A DNA stretch of 14,793 nt from an uncultured Actinomycetes bacterium (GTDB taxonomy: Bacteria > Actinomycetota > CALGFH01), in the NCBI GenBank assembly GCA_937881255.1, contig CALGFH010000082.1, positions 1 to 14,793 on the forward strand, read 5' to 3'. Made by a program: the position numbers and the translations under genes. Of this stretch, positions 5,315-12,896 are shown piece after piece. The stretch's first letter is position 1. Each line of letters starts with the position of its first letter. The notes beneath the pieces were generated by a model. The model did no database searches and was not told the DNA's origin. It saw only the letters and a program-made list of their open reading frames with translations.

Positions 5315-8047
5315 ATGCTCCGGCCACCGTCGTCCGTGCTCGGCACCGCCCCGTGGCGGCGGGCGCCGCTGCTGCTGCGGCGCAGCCCGGCGGTGCTGCT
5401 GGCCGTCCTGGCCGCCGGGCTGATCCTGGGCGCGGCCGCCGCCGCCACCCCGCTGTTCCTCTCCTCGGCGGCCAACGCCGCCCTGGCCAGGCAGATGGAG
5501 GAGCGCTGCCCGCCGACCTACGGGCTCCAGGTCAGCACCTTCGGCGCCCTCGGCGGGGCGGTCAGCGCCGAGGAGCTCGAACGGGCGGCCGGCCTCGGGA
5601 GCGCAACCGGCTGGCCGGCCGGACGCGAGCTGCTGGCCACCCGCGAGCAGTCGGTCGGCCAGGCCGGGGCGCTGATGCCGGACCTGGGCCAGCCGGTGTT
5701 GAGCATGTCCGGCCCGCTGCTCCAGGTCACCGGGGCCACCCCGGGCGCGCTGAGCGGTGGGCGCCTGTTCTACCGCGACGGCTTCGAGGGCCACATCCGC
5801 AAGCTGGCCAGCGCCCCCGGGGTGACCGGGGTGTGGCTGCCCAGCGAGGCCGCGGCCCAGCTCCGGGCCCGGCCCGGCGACCGGGTCACGCTGTCGCTGA
5901 CCGGGCGGTCGGCGCCGGTCCGGGTCGCCGGCGTCTACCAGGAGCTGCACCGGCTGCCGCCGACGCCCTACTGGTGCGCCCAGGCCGGGGAGATCTACCC
6001 GCCGGGCTACGCCGAGGACCCGCCGCCGCCGCTGGTCCTGGCCGACCGGGCCACCTTCACCGCCGCCAGCCGCCGGCTCCAGGAGCCGCGCCTCGGGTTC
6101 GCCTGGGACCTGGAGCTGGCCCGCGGCCTGTCGCTGGCCGAGGCCAGGGAGAACGCGGCCGCCTTCGCGGCGGCCAGGCAGGCCGTGGTCGCCGACGGCA
6201 CCGGCATGATCCCGCCCGAGCAGGCGGTCGCGTTCAACTCGCCCGGGGTGACGATGAGCGACAGCGAGCTGCCGTTCCTGGTCCAGCGGTCCGGGGCGAT
6301 CGTGGCCGCCGTCGGCGGGGCCATCGGCCCGGTGGCCATCGCCGGCACGGTGGTGGCCCTGCTGCTGGTCGCGGCCGCCGGCAGCTACTGGGTGGACCGG
6401 CGCCGGGTCGAGGTCGCCCTGCTCGCCGCCCGGGGGGTCGGGCCCCTGGCCATCGCGGCCAAGGCCATGCTGGAGATGCTGCTCTGGCTGACGCTGGGCA
6501 GCGTGCTCGGCTGGCTGGCCGCGATCGGCCTGGTGCGGCTGCTGGGCCCGAGTGACCTGCTGGACACCTCGGCCACCCCGGCCGCCCTGGCCCGCACCGG
6601 CGTCGCCCTGCTGGCCGGCCTTGGCCTGCTCGGCCTGGTCGCCGCCCTGCGCTCCCGAGGAATGACCGAGCGCGGGATCGGGACCCGTCCCGGCGTGCTG
6701 GCCAGGGTGCCCTGGGAGCTGGCGGTGCTCGCCCTGGCCGCCCTCGCCTACCGCCGCCTGGCCGGCCAGGGGCCGCCGGTGGCCACCGGCGCCGAGCCGC
6801 CCCGGATCGACCTGCTGCTGCTCGCCTTCCCGATGCTGTTCCTGGTCGGCGCCGTCGGCCTGGCCGTCCGGCTGCTCGGCCTGGTGGTGCGGCGGCTCGG
6901 CACCGCCGGGTCGAGCTGGCCCCACGCCGTCTACCTGGCCGCCCGGCGGGTCGCCCACGGCGCCCGGCTGGCCCTGCTGCTGGTGGCCGCCTCGGCCCTG
7001 TCGATCGGGGTGATGGTGTACGCGGCCACCCTCACCCTGTCGGTGCGGGCCACCCTCGACGCCAAGGCCAGGACCTTCGTCGGCAGCGACGTGTCGGTGG
7101 AGGGGTTCACCCGCGACGCCGCCATCCCGGCCGACCTCGACGCCACCGTCGTCCACCGCTACGAGGAGGTCCTGGTCAACGGCAGCCCGGTGATGATGCT
7201 GGCCATCGACCCGGCGACCTTCGCCCGGGCCGCGTTCTGGGACGGGTCGCTGGCCGACCGGCCCCTGGAGCGGATCGTGGCCGACCTCGCCCCCGGGCCG
7301 TCGGGCCAGGCGGTGCCGGCGGTGGTGGTCGGCCGCACCCTGCCCGACCGGTTCGCCTTCGACCTGTTCCTCGGCACCCAGGGCCGCAGCGTCCGCTTCC
7401 AGGCCGACGTGTCCGAGCGGGTCCGGGCCTTCCCCGGCATGCGGGCCAACCCGCTGGTGGTGATCGACCGCCGCGCCCTGACCGGGCTCGACCCGGCCAA
7501 GGAGACGCTGCTCTGGGCCCGGGGGGAGCGCGAGCAGGTGCTGGCCGCCCTGGACCGGGCCGACGTCCGGGTGGTCGGCGTGGTCACCGACGCCCGCGAC
7601 GTGCTCGACGTGACCAGCTTCCTGGCCACCTCCTGGACCTTCGGGTTCCTCCAGGCCCTTGGGGCCCTCACCGGGCTGATCACCGCCGGCGGGCTGCTGC
7701 TGTACCTCGAGACCCGCCAGCGCAGCCGCCGGGCCGCCTACGCCCTCTCGCGCCGGATGGGGCTGTCGCGGGCCGCCCACCTGGGGTCGCTGCTGGCCGA
7801 GGTGGGCGGGACCCTGCTCGGCGGGTTCGCCATCGGGGTCGGGCTGTCGTTCCTGGCCGCCCGGCTGGTCTACCTGCGGCTGGACGCCCTGCCGACGGTG
7901 CCGCCGGTGCCGCTGCTGCGCACCCCGACCCTGGCCCTGGCCGGCACGGCCGCGGCCGTGCTGGCCGTCACCTGGCTGGCCGCCTGGATGGCTCAGCGGT
8001 CGGCCGACCGGACCAACCTGGCGGAGGTGGTGCGCCTTGCCGAGTGA
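5315..8047 (+). CDS. Large ABC transporter permease, FtsX/MacB type
   Basis: A 910-residue integral membrane protein. Helix 1 (about 25-49, Leu/Ala-rich, after a basic start RRAPLLLRRSP) leads to a long extracytoplasmic domain (about 50-320). Helices follow near 325-358, 379-410, 424-445 and 498-525. After a helix near 549-577 comes a second extracytoplasmic domain (about 578-770), and the last helices lie near 775-800, 822-853 and 872-893. Two FtsX-like units are joined, as in large actinobacterial permeases that export lipids or peptides or act mechanically on the envelope. Only two cysteines are apparent, C65 and C221, both in the first external domain, which suggests a disulfide. The gene begins a plus-strand operon and overlaps the first ATPase gene by 11 bp. 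The cargo cannot be inferred. Confidence 0.87.
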   Translation: MLRPPSSVLGTAPWRRAPLLLRRSPAVLLAVLAAGLILGAAAAATPLFLSSAANAALARQMEERCPPTYGLQVSTFGALGGAVSAEELERAAGLGSATGWPAGRELLATREQSVGQAGALMPDLGQPVLSMSGPLLQVTGATPGALSGGRLFYRDGFEGHIRKLASAPGVTGVWLPSEAAAQLRARPGDRVTLSLTGRSAPVRVAGVYQELHRLPPTPYWCAQAGEIYPPGYAEDPPPPLVLADRATFTAASRRLQEPRLGFAWDLELARGLSLAEARENAAAFAAARQAVVADGTGMIPPEQAVAFNSPGVTMSDSELPFLVQRSGAIVAAVGGAIGPVAIAGTVVALLLVAAAGSYWVDRRRVEVALLAARGVGPLAIAAKAMLEMLLWLTLGSVLGWLAAIGLVRLLGPSDLLDTSATPAALARTGVALLAGLGLLGLVAALRSRGMTERGIGTRPGVLARVPWELAVLALAALAYRRLAGQGPPVATGAEPPRIDLLLLAFPMLFLVGAVGLAVRLLGLVVRRLGTAGSSWPHAVYLAARRVAHGARLALLLVAASALSIGVMVYAATLTLSVRATLDAKARTFVGSDVSVEGFTRDAAIPADLDATVVHRYEEVLVNGSPVMMLAIDPATFARAAFWDGSLADRPLERIVADLAPGPSGQAVPAVVVGRTLPDRFAFDLFLGTQGRSVRFQADVSERVRAFPGMRANPLVVIDRRALTGLDPAKETLLWARGEREQVLAALDRADVRVVGVVTDARDVLDVTSFLATSWTFGFLQALGALTGLITAGGLLLYLETRQRSRRAAYALSRRMGLSRAAHLGSLLAEVGGTLLGGFAIGVGLSFLAARLVYLRLDALPTVPPVPLLRTPTLALAGTAAAVLAVTWLAAWMAQRSADRTNLAEVVRLAE

Positions 8048-8702
8048 CGTCGTCTGCGCCGGGGTGGTCAAGGAGTACGCCACCGCGACCGGGACGGTCC
8101 GGGCCCTCAAGGGGGTCGACGCCGCCTTCCCCGGCGGCCAGGTGACGGCGGTGGTGGGGCCGTCGGGCTCGGGCAAGTCGTCGCTGCTGCGCATCCTGGC
8201 CTGCGTCGACCGCCCGACCGCCGGGTCGGTCCGGGTCGGCGGGGTCGACGTGGCCGCCATGGGGTCCAGGGGGCGGCGCCGGGTCCGGCGGCGGCTGGTC
8301 GGCTACGTGTTCCAGCAGCCGGGCGACAACCTGCTGCCGTACCTGACCACCCGGGAGCAGCTGGAGCTGGCCGCCCAGCTTCGGGGCCGGCAGGACACCG
8401 AGGAGGTCGAGCGGCTGCTGGCCGCGCTCGGGCTGGAGCACCGGGCCGGGCACCAGCCCGAGCAGCTGTCCGGGGGCGAGCAGCAGCGGCTGGCCTTCGC
8501 GGCCGCCGTGATCGGCGGGCCGGCGCTGGTGGTCGCCGACGAGCCGACCGCCGAGCTGGACACCGAGGCCGGGGAGCGGCTGATGCGGGCCGTGCTGGGC
8601 CTGCGCGACCAGGGGACCAGCCTGGTCCTCTCCTCCCACGACCCGGTGGTGACCGGGGCCGTCGACCAGGTCGTGCGGCTCCACGACGGGGAGGTGAGCT
8701 GA
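8037..8702 (+). CDS. ABC transporter ATP-binding protein (LolD/MacB type), first of two
   Basis: A 221-residue ATPase with all motifs complete: Walker A GPSGSGKSS (41-49), Q-loop in YVFQQPGDN, signature LSGGE (144-148), Walker B ALVVADEP with catalytic E169, D-loop AELD and switch H201. Length and motif spacing fit the LolD/MacB/FtsE exporter class that pairs with FtsX-like permeases. The TTG start at 8037 lies inside the permease gene's last codons and has GGAGG about ten bases upstream, so translation is probably coupled. It is expected to energise the permease just upstream, as a homodimer or paired with the second ATPase. Confidence 0.92.
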   Translation: MPSDVVCAGVVKEYATATGTVRALKGVDAAFPGGQVTAVVGPSGSGKSSLLRILACVDRPTAGSVRVGGVDVAAMGSRGRRRVRRRLVGYVFQQPGDNLLPYLTTREQLELAAQLRGRQDTEEVERLLAALGLEHRAGHQPEQLSGGEQQRLAFAAAVIGGPALVVADEPTAELDTEAGERLMRAVLGLRDQGTSLVLSSHDPVVTGAVDQVVRLHDGEVS

Positions 8703-8703
8703 G

Positions 8704-9372
8704 CTGGCCGAGCCGCTGCTGGAGGCCCGGGGGCTGGACAAGACCTACCGGCGGGGGGCCGAGCGGGTCCACGCCCTGCGCGGGGTCGACCTCGCCCTCT
8801 ACCCGGGGGAGCTGGTCGCCCTGGTCGGGCCGTCCGGGTCGGGCAAGAGCTCGCTGCTGGGCGTGCTCGCCGGATGGGAGCCGCCCGACGCCGGCGAGCT
8901 CACCTGGGCCGCGGCCCCGGCCGCCCGGGGCGGGCCAGGCTGGTCGGAGCTGGCCACCGTGCCCCAGGCCCTCGGGCTGCTCGACGACCTGACCGTGCGC
9001 GAGAACGTCGCCCTGCCGGTGCGGCTGCGGCTGGGGCCGCGGCGGGCCACCGAGGGCCGCACCGAGGAGCTGCTTGGCCTGTTCGGGCTGGCCGAGCTGG
9101 CCGACAGGTCGCCGTCGGAGACCTCGCTGGGCCAGCAGCAGCGGGCCGCGGTGGCCAGGGCCCTGGTCCTGACCCCCCAGCTGGTGCTGGCCGACGAGCC
9201 GTCGGCCCACCAGGACGCGGCCTGGGTCCACGACGTGTTCGCCGCCCTGCGCCAGGTCGTCCACGACCGCGGCGCCGCCTGCCTGGTCGCCACCCATGAC
9301 CCCGACGCCCTCGCCTTCGCCGACCGGGTCCTGCGCCTGGCCGACGGCGAGCTCACGGAGCGAGCGCCATGA
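8704..9372 (+). CDS. ABC transporter ATP-binding protein, second of two, apparent CTG start and altered signature
   Basis: A 222-residue ATPase. Walker A GPSGSGKSS (42-50), Q-loop VPQ (Q88), Walker B LVLADEP (E165) and switch THD are intact. The signature reads TSLGQ (140-144) where LSGGQ is expected, so the first glycine is leucine. The D-loop reads SAHQD, not SALD. The frame opens at 8698 after an in-frame TGA (8695-8697). No ATG, GTG or TTG occurs before 8863, which lies beyond Walker A. The CTG at 8704 begins the natural N-terminus AEPLLEARGLDKTYRRG and has GGGGAGG about ten bases upstream, so I take it as the start. An indel or base error there is the alternative. It ends in an ATGA overlap with the FAH-family gene. 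Confidence 0.85.
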   Translation: MAEPLLEARGLDKTYRRGAERVHALRGVDLALYPGELVALVGPSGSGKSSLLGVLAGWEPPDAGELTWAAAPAARGGPGWSELATVPQALGLLDDLTVRENVALPVRLRLGPRRATEGRTEELLGLFGLAELADRSPSETSLGQQQRAAVARALVLTPQLVLADEPSAHQDAAWVHDVFAALRQVVHDRGAACLVATHDPDALAFADRVLRLADGELTERAP

Positions 9373-10334
9373 AGATCTGTCGATTTGTCGACCAGGGGAC
9401 CGTGCGGGTCGGGTACCTCGACGGGGAGGTGGTCGTGCCGGTGGCCGACGGGGACGGGGCGGCGGGGCTGGAGGCGGTGCTGGACCTGGCCATGGCGGCC
9501 AACGCCGACCCGGGCCTGCGACCGGGACCGGTGGGGGAGCCGGTGGCGCTGGAGGGGGTGCGGCTGCTGGCCCCGGTGGCCGAGCCGCCGTCGATCCGGG
9601 ACTTCTACGCCTTCGAGCAGCACGTGCGCACGGCCAGGTCCCGGCGGGGGCTGGAGATGCACCCGGACTGGTACGAGCTGCCGGTCTTCTACTTCACCAA
9701 CCCGGCGGCGGTGCTCGGTCCCGGCGACCCGGTGGCCGCGCCGCCCCGCTCGGCCGAGCTCGACTACGAGCTGGAGGTGGCCTGCGTGCTCGGCCGGGGC
9801 GGGACCGACCTGGGCCTGGAGGACGCCGACGCGGCCATCGCCGGGTTCATGGTCATGAACGACTGGTCGGCCAGGGACGTCCAGCGGCGCGAGATGGCCC
9901 AGTCGCTGGGACCGGCCAAGGGCAAGGACTTCGCCACCTCGCTGGGGCCGACCCTGGTCACGGCGGCGGAGTTCGCCCCAGGAGGGCTGCGGGAGGTGCC
10001 GAGCGCGGTGATGACGGCGACGGTCAACGGGGTCGAGTGGTCGCGGGCCGACCTGGACGGGCTGTGGTGGAGCTTCGCCGAGATGCTGGTCTACGCCAGC
10101 GAGTCGGCACCGGTGCGCCGTGGCGACGTGCTCGGGTCGGGGACCTGCGGGACCGGCTGCATCCTGGAGTTGTCGCTGGTCCACGGGGCCGACAAGTACC
10201 CCTACCTCCAGCCCGGCGACGAGGTCGAGCTGGAGGTGGCCGGGCTGGGCGTGCTCGCCAACCGGGTCGTCGCCGGCGACGCCCCGGCGTTCCGGCCCGA
10301 CCCCGAGCGGATGCGCCCGAGGCTGGGCCAGTGA
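9369..10334 (+). CDS. Fumarylacetoacetate hydrolase (FAH) family enzyme
   Basis: A 321-residue enzyme of the FAH superfamily, which splits or hydrates/decarboxylates 2-oxo acids such as fumarylpyruvate, acylpyruvates or 2-keto-4-pentenoate using one divalent metal. Visible are RDFYAFEQH (D78, H85), the metal-binding ELDYELEV (E134, E136), MNDWSARD (D165), the AKGKDF loop (184-188) and GSGTCGTG near the C-terminus. The N-terminal 75 residues form the small domain seen in FAH and fumarylpyruvate hydrolase types. ATG overlaps the upstream ATPase stop (ATGA) and its own stop overlaps the next start (GTGA), so it is translated as part of the ABC operon. Substrate is not readable; the DinB neighbour hints at a gentisate-like fumarylpyruvate step, which is inference. 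Confidence 0.9.
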   Translation: MKICRFVDQGTVRVGYLDGEVVVPVADGDGAAGLEAVLDLAMAANADPGLRPGPVGEPVALEGVRLLAPVAEPPSIRDFYAFEQHVRTARSRRGLEMHPDWYELPVFYFTNPAAVLGPGDPVAAPPRSAELDYELEVACVLGRGGTDLGLEDADAAIAGFMVMNDWSARDVQRREMAQSLGPAKGKDFATSLGPTLVTAAEFAPGGLREVPSAVMTATVNGVEWSRADLDGLWWSFAEMLVYASESAPVRRGDVLGSGTCGTGCILELSLVHGADKYPYLQPGDEVELEVAGLGVLANRVVAGDAPAFRPDPERMRPRLGQ

Positions 10335-10837
10335 CCGCCCCGGCGGAGGGGGGGCGGGTCGAGCGGCTGCTGGCCGCGGCCGGGCGGATCCGGGCCAGCG
10401 CGGTGCTCCTGCCCGACGACGCCCTGACCGACCCCGACCCGGACTCGGGGGAGCGCTGGGACCGGGGCCAGGCCCTGGCCCACGTGGCCGAGATGCTGCC
10501 CTACTGGGCCCAGCAGGCCGAGCTGGTCGCGGCCGGCCGGCAGGCCGAGTTCGGCCGGGTCAAGTCCGACCCGGACCGGATCGCGGCCATCGAGCGCGAC
10601 CGCCGCGAGGACCCGGCGCGGCTGCTGGCCCGGGTCGACGAGGGCGTCGCCGTGGTCCTGGCCCTGCTGGAGCGGCTCGACGACCGGGACCTGGCCGCCG
10701 TCGGCCACCACCAGACCCTCGGCGACATGACCGTCGGCCAGATGATCGACCGGTTCCTGGTCGCCCACCTGGAGGAGCACGCCGACCAGCTGGATCCCCG
10801 GAGGGGTCCGGGGAACCCCGAAGGGGTGCCCCGGTGA
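10331..10837 (+). CDS. DinB-superfamily protein (mycothiol-dependent enzyme-like)
   Basis: A 168-residue four-helix-bundle protein. The metal histidines of the DinB fold are present: H51 in RGQALAHVAEMLPYW, and H146 and H150 in the HxxxH of AHLEEHADQLD. The strand TLGDMTVGQMIDRF precedes the last helix. Some DinB-fold enzymes use mycothiol or bacillithiol, for example maleylpyruvate isomerase, but this protein lacks the extra C-terminal domain of that isomerase, so its reaction is open. The GTG start is fixed by the GTGA overlap with the FAH-family gene. Such tight coupling suggests they act on the same compound. The last codons contain a strong GC hairpin. Confidence 0.85.
   Translation: MTAPAEGGRVERLLAAAGRIRASAVLLPDDALTDPDPDSGERWDRGQALAHVAEMLPYWAQQAELVAAGRQAEFGRVKSDPDRIAAIERDRREDPARLLARVDEGVAVVLALLERLDDRDLAAVGHHQTLGDMTVGQMIDRFLVAHLEEHADQLDPRRGPGNPEGVPR
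10792..10834 (+). terminator. Strong GC hairpin at the end of the DinB gene, possible terminator or attenuator
   Basis: CCGGGG (10808-10813) pairs with CCCCGG (10829-10834). Inside it CCCC (10816-10819) pairs with GGGG (10823-10826) around a GAA loop, separated by a two-base internal bulge. A competing upstream hairpin pairs GGA-T-CCCC (10792-10799) with GGGGTCC (10803-10809). The stem ends directly before the TGA at 10835. No T-run follows, so it is not a classic intrinsic terminator, but it could pause polymerase or shield the 3' end before the YbbN gene. Confidence 0.35.
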
Positions 10838-10894
10838 ATCGGGCGCCCTCGCCTGACGTTGCGCGAGCAACCAGCGCAGGCGTACCAAGGACCT

Positions 10895-11677
10895 ATGAGC
10901 GATCTTGTCTATGACGTGACCGAGGCCACCTTCCAGGCCGAGGTGCTGGAGAAGTCGAAGACCGTCCCGGTGCTGGTGGACTTCTGGGCCGACTGGTGCG
11001 GGCCCTGCCACGCCCTGGCCCCGGTGCTGGAGCGGGCGGTGGAGCGCCAGGGCGGCGAGGTCGTGCTGGCCCGGGTCGACGTCGACCAGAACCAGCGCCT
11101 GGCCGCGGCCTTCCAGGTCCAGGGCATCCCGGCGGTCAAGGCCTTCGCCGGTGGCCGCCTGGTCGACGAGTTCGTCGGCGCCCAGCCGGCCCAGGTGGTC
11201 GAGCGCTTCGTCGAGTCCCTGCTGCCGAGCGAGGCCGACCGGGCCGCCGCGGCCGCGGCCGAGCTCGACCCGGCCGAGGCCGCCGCCCGCTGGCGCGAGG
11301 TCCTGGAGCAGGACCCCGACAACCTGCCCGCCCGGGCCGGCCTGGCCGACCTGGCCCTGCGCGAGGGCCGCCCCGCCGAGGCGATCGAGCTCCTGCGCCC
11401 GATCGAGCACGACCCCGAGGTGGCCGTCCTGCTGGCCAGCGCCCGCCTGGCCGCCGCGGCCGCCGACCCGGCCTCCCGCTTCGCCCCCGCCGCCGCCCAG
11501 GCCGCCGACGGCCAGGCCGACCCGGCCCTGGCCACGCTCCTGGCCGCCGTCCGCGAAGGCCCCGGCGAGACCCGCGACCAGGCCAGGGCCCTGATGCTGG
11601 ACGTGTTCAGGCTGCTGGGCGACGACCACCCCCTGACCATCCGCTACCGCCGCGACCTGACCAGGGCGCTGTTCTAG
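10895..11677 (+). CDS. ybbN: Thioredoxin-domain TPR protein, YbbN/CnoX type
   Basis: A 260-residue cytoplasmic protein. The N-terminal thioredoxin domain (about 1-110) has the active site WCGPC (C35, C38) and the cis-proline GIP (P79). The C-terminal half is Ala/Glu/Arg-rich helical repeats, for example RWREVLEQDPDNLPARAGLADLALREG, matching the TPR-like region of YbbN. In E. coli, YbbN (CnoX) is a chaperone-type holdase that works with GroEL and DnaK; here the CxxC is intact, so redox activity is plausible. ATG at 10895 has AAGGA five bases upstream. It lies 57 bp after the DinB stop, so it may have its own promoter. It ends 3 bp from the convergent monooxygenase gene, with no terminator between. 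Confidence 0.88.
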   Translation: MSDLVYDVTEATFQAEVLEKSKTVPVLVDFWADWCGPCHALAPVLERAVERQGGEVVLARVDVDQNQRLAAAFQVQGIPAVKAFAGGRLVDEFVGAQPAQVVERFVESLLPSEADRAAAAAAELDPAEAAARWREVLEQDPDNLPARAGLADLALREGRPAEAIELLRPIEHDPEVAVLLASARLAAAAADPASRFAPAAAQAADGQADPALATLLAAVREGPGETRDQARALMLDVFRLLGDDHPLTIRYRRDLTRALF

Positions 11678-11680
11678 CCC

Positions 11681-12889
11681 CTAGCCCCTGGACCCGCGCC
11701 GGACCTCGCGCTCGCGGCGGCGGCTGCTGGCCCAGTGCCACAGCCGGTCGAACGCGGCGAACTCCTCGGAGGTGCGCCGCAGCCGGTAGTAGCCGGTGGG
11801 GGACATGCGCGTCAGCAGCCGGGAGCGGCGGTGCTGGAGCAGCGCCGCGAACTGGGACGCGCCCCGGTCGATGTAGCGGGGCAGGTGCTCGAACCAGCCG
11901 GCGCTGTTGCGGGCCTCGCGCTGGAGGAGCAGCAGCGCCACCTTGCGGTCACGCTCGTAGGCGGCCAGGGCCGACCCGAGGTCGTCGCCGGCGCCCAGCG
12001 CGGCCGCCAGCCCGATGGCGTCCTCGATGGCCAGCTTGGTGCCCGACCCGATGGTGAAGTGGGTGGTGTGGGCGGCGTCGCCGGCCAGCACCAGGTTGCC
12101 GGAGCGCCAGCGCTCGTTGGTCACCGTCCGGAAGCTGAGCCACGGCGCCCGCTCCCGGTCCGGTCCCTGGGCGACCAGCCGGTGCTCGTCCAGCTGGGGC
12201 GCGAACAGCTCCTCCAGGCGGGCGATGCTGGCCTCCAGCCCGAGCTGCCCGAACCCCAGCCCGGCCCAGGTCTCGGGCGAGCACTCGACGATGAAGGTGC
12301 TGGCGGTGGCGTCGAAGCCGTAGGCGTGGCACCAGATCCAGCCGGCCGGGGTCCGCACGAAGGCGAAGGTGAAGGCGTCGAACACCTTGGTCGTGCCCAG
12401 CCACATGTAGCGGTTGCGGCCGGTGTCGATCCGGGTCCCGAAGCTGCCGGGGTGGGCCCGCCGCAGCCGGCTGTTGACGCCGTCGGCCGCCACCACCAGG
12501 TCGTGGTCCTCGAGCTGGGCCGGGTCCTCGACCTCGGCCTCGAACCGCACCTCGACGCCCAGCTCCAGCGCCCGGCTGGTGAGGATGTCGAGCAGCCGCT
12601 GGCGGCGCATGCTGAAGCCGTAGCCGTCCAGGCCGGCCTCCGGCTGGCCGTCGACCAGGATGCGCTGGCCGGTCCAGCGGAAGGCCTCGCCGGCGATGGT
12701 GGCGGCGGTCGGGGGATCGTTGGCGGCCAGGCCCTCCAGCAGGTCGTCCCAGAAGACCACCCCCCAGCCGTAGGTGACGCCGGCCGGGTTGCGCTCGAGC
12801 ACGGTGATCTCGTGGCCGGGGTCGCGCCCCTTCAGCAGGGTGGCCAGGTACAGCCCGGCCGGGCCGCCGCCGACACAGGCGATCCGCAT
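11681..12889 (-). CDS. FAD-dependent monooxygenase, like the FAD domain of salicylyl-CoA/anthraniloyl-CoA hydroxylases
   Basis: A 402-residue PF01494-type flavoprotein. Visible are the Rossmann motif GGGPAG (7-12) with E32 binding ribose, DG at 136-137 in AADGVNSR, and GD at 270-271 in LAGDAAHTTHFTIGSGTK. Segments such as RNRYMWLGTTKVFDAFTFAF, the nearby STFIVE and ERDRKVALLLLQREARNSAGWFE closely recall the N-terminal half of bifunctional salicylyl-CoA 5-hydroxylase and 2-aminobenzoyl-CoA monooxygenase. Those proteins add an old-yellow-enzyme-like C-terminal domain, which is absent here. ATG at 12889 is fixed by the start of the Rossmann fold; it lies 7 bp after the stop of the upstream half-GNAT gene, suggesting coupled translation. 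The glycan-operon location is unexpected; the substrate is unknown. Confidence 0.88.
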   Translation of the reverse strand: MRIACVGGGPAGLYLATLLKGRDPGHEITVLERNPAGVTYGWGVVFWDDLLEGLAANDPPTAATIAGEAFRWTGQRILVDGQPEAGLDGYGFSMRRQRLLDILTSRALELGVEVRFEAEVEDPAQLEDHDLVVAADGVNSRLRRAHPGSFGTRIDTGRNRYMWLGTTKVFDAFTFAFVRTPAGWIWCHAYGFDATASTFIVECSPETWAGLGFGQLGLEASIARLEELFAPQLDEHRLVAQGPDRERAPWLSFRTVTNERWRSGNLVLAGDAAHTTHFTIGSGTKLAIEDAIGLAAALGAGDDLGSALAAYERDRKVALLLLQREARNSAGWFEHLPRYIDRGASQFAALLQHRRSRLLTRMSPTGYYRLRRTSEEFAAFDRLWHWASSRRREREVRRGSRG

Positions 12890-12896
12890 GCCGGGC

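Noticed and set aside
4316..8260. A 1314-residue open frame on the minus strand opposite the ABC permease
   Set aside because: It is Gly/Gln/Pro/Arg-rich with no domain, runs antisense to genes with clear motifs, and arises because very high GC removes stop codons.
8863..9372. A truncated ATPase beginning at GTG 8863
   Set aside because: This start would drop Walker A, yet the conserved N-terminus including the P-loop is encoded in frame immediately upstream.
8799..11629. Long minus-strand frames (8799-10184 and 10202-11629) opposite the ABC-FAH-DinB-YbbN genes
   Set aside because: Low-complexity translations without family motifs; the plus-strand genes account for the whole interval with catalytic residues and overlapping stops and starts.
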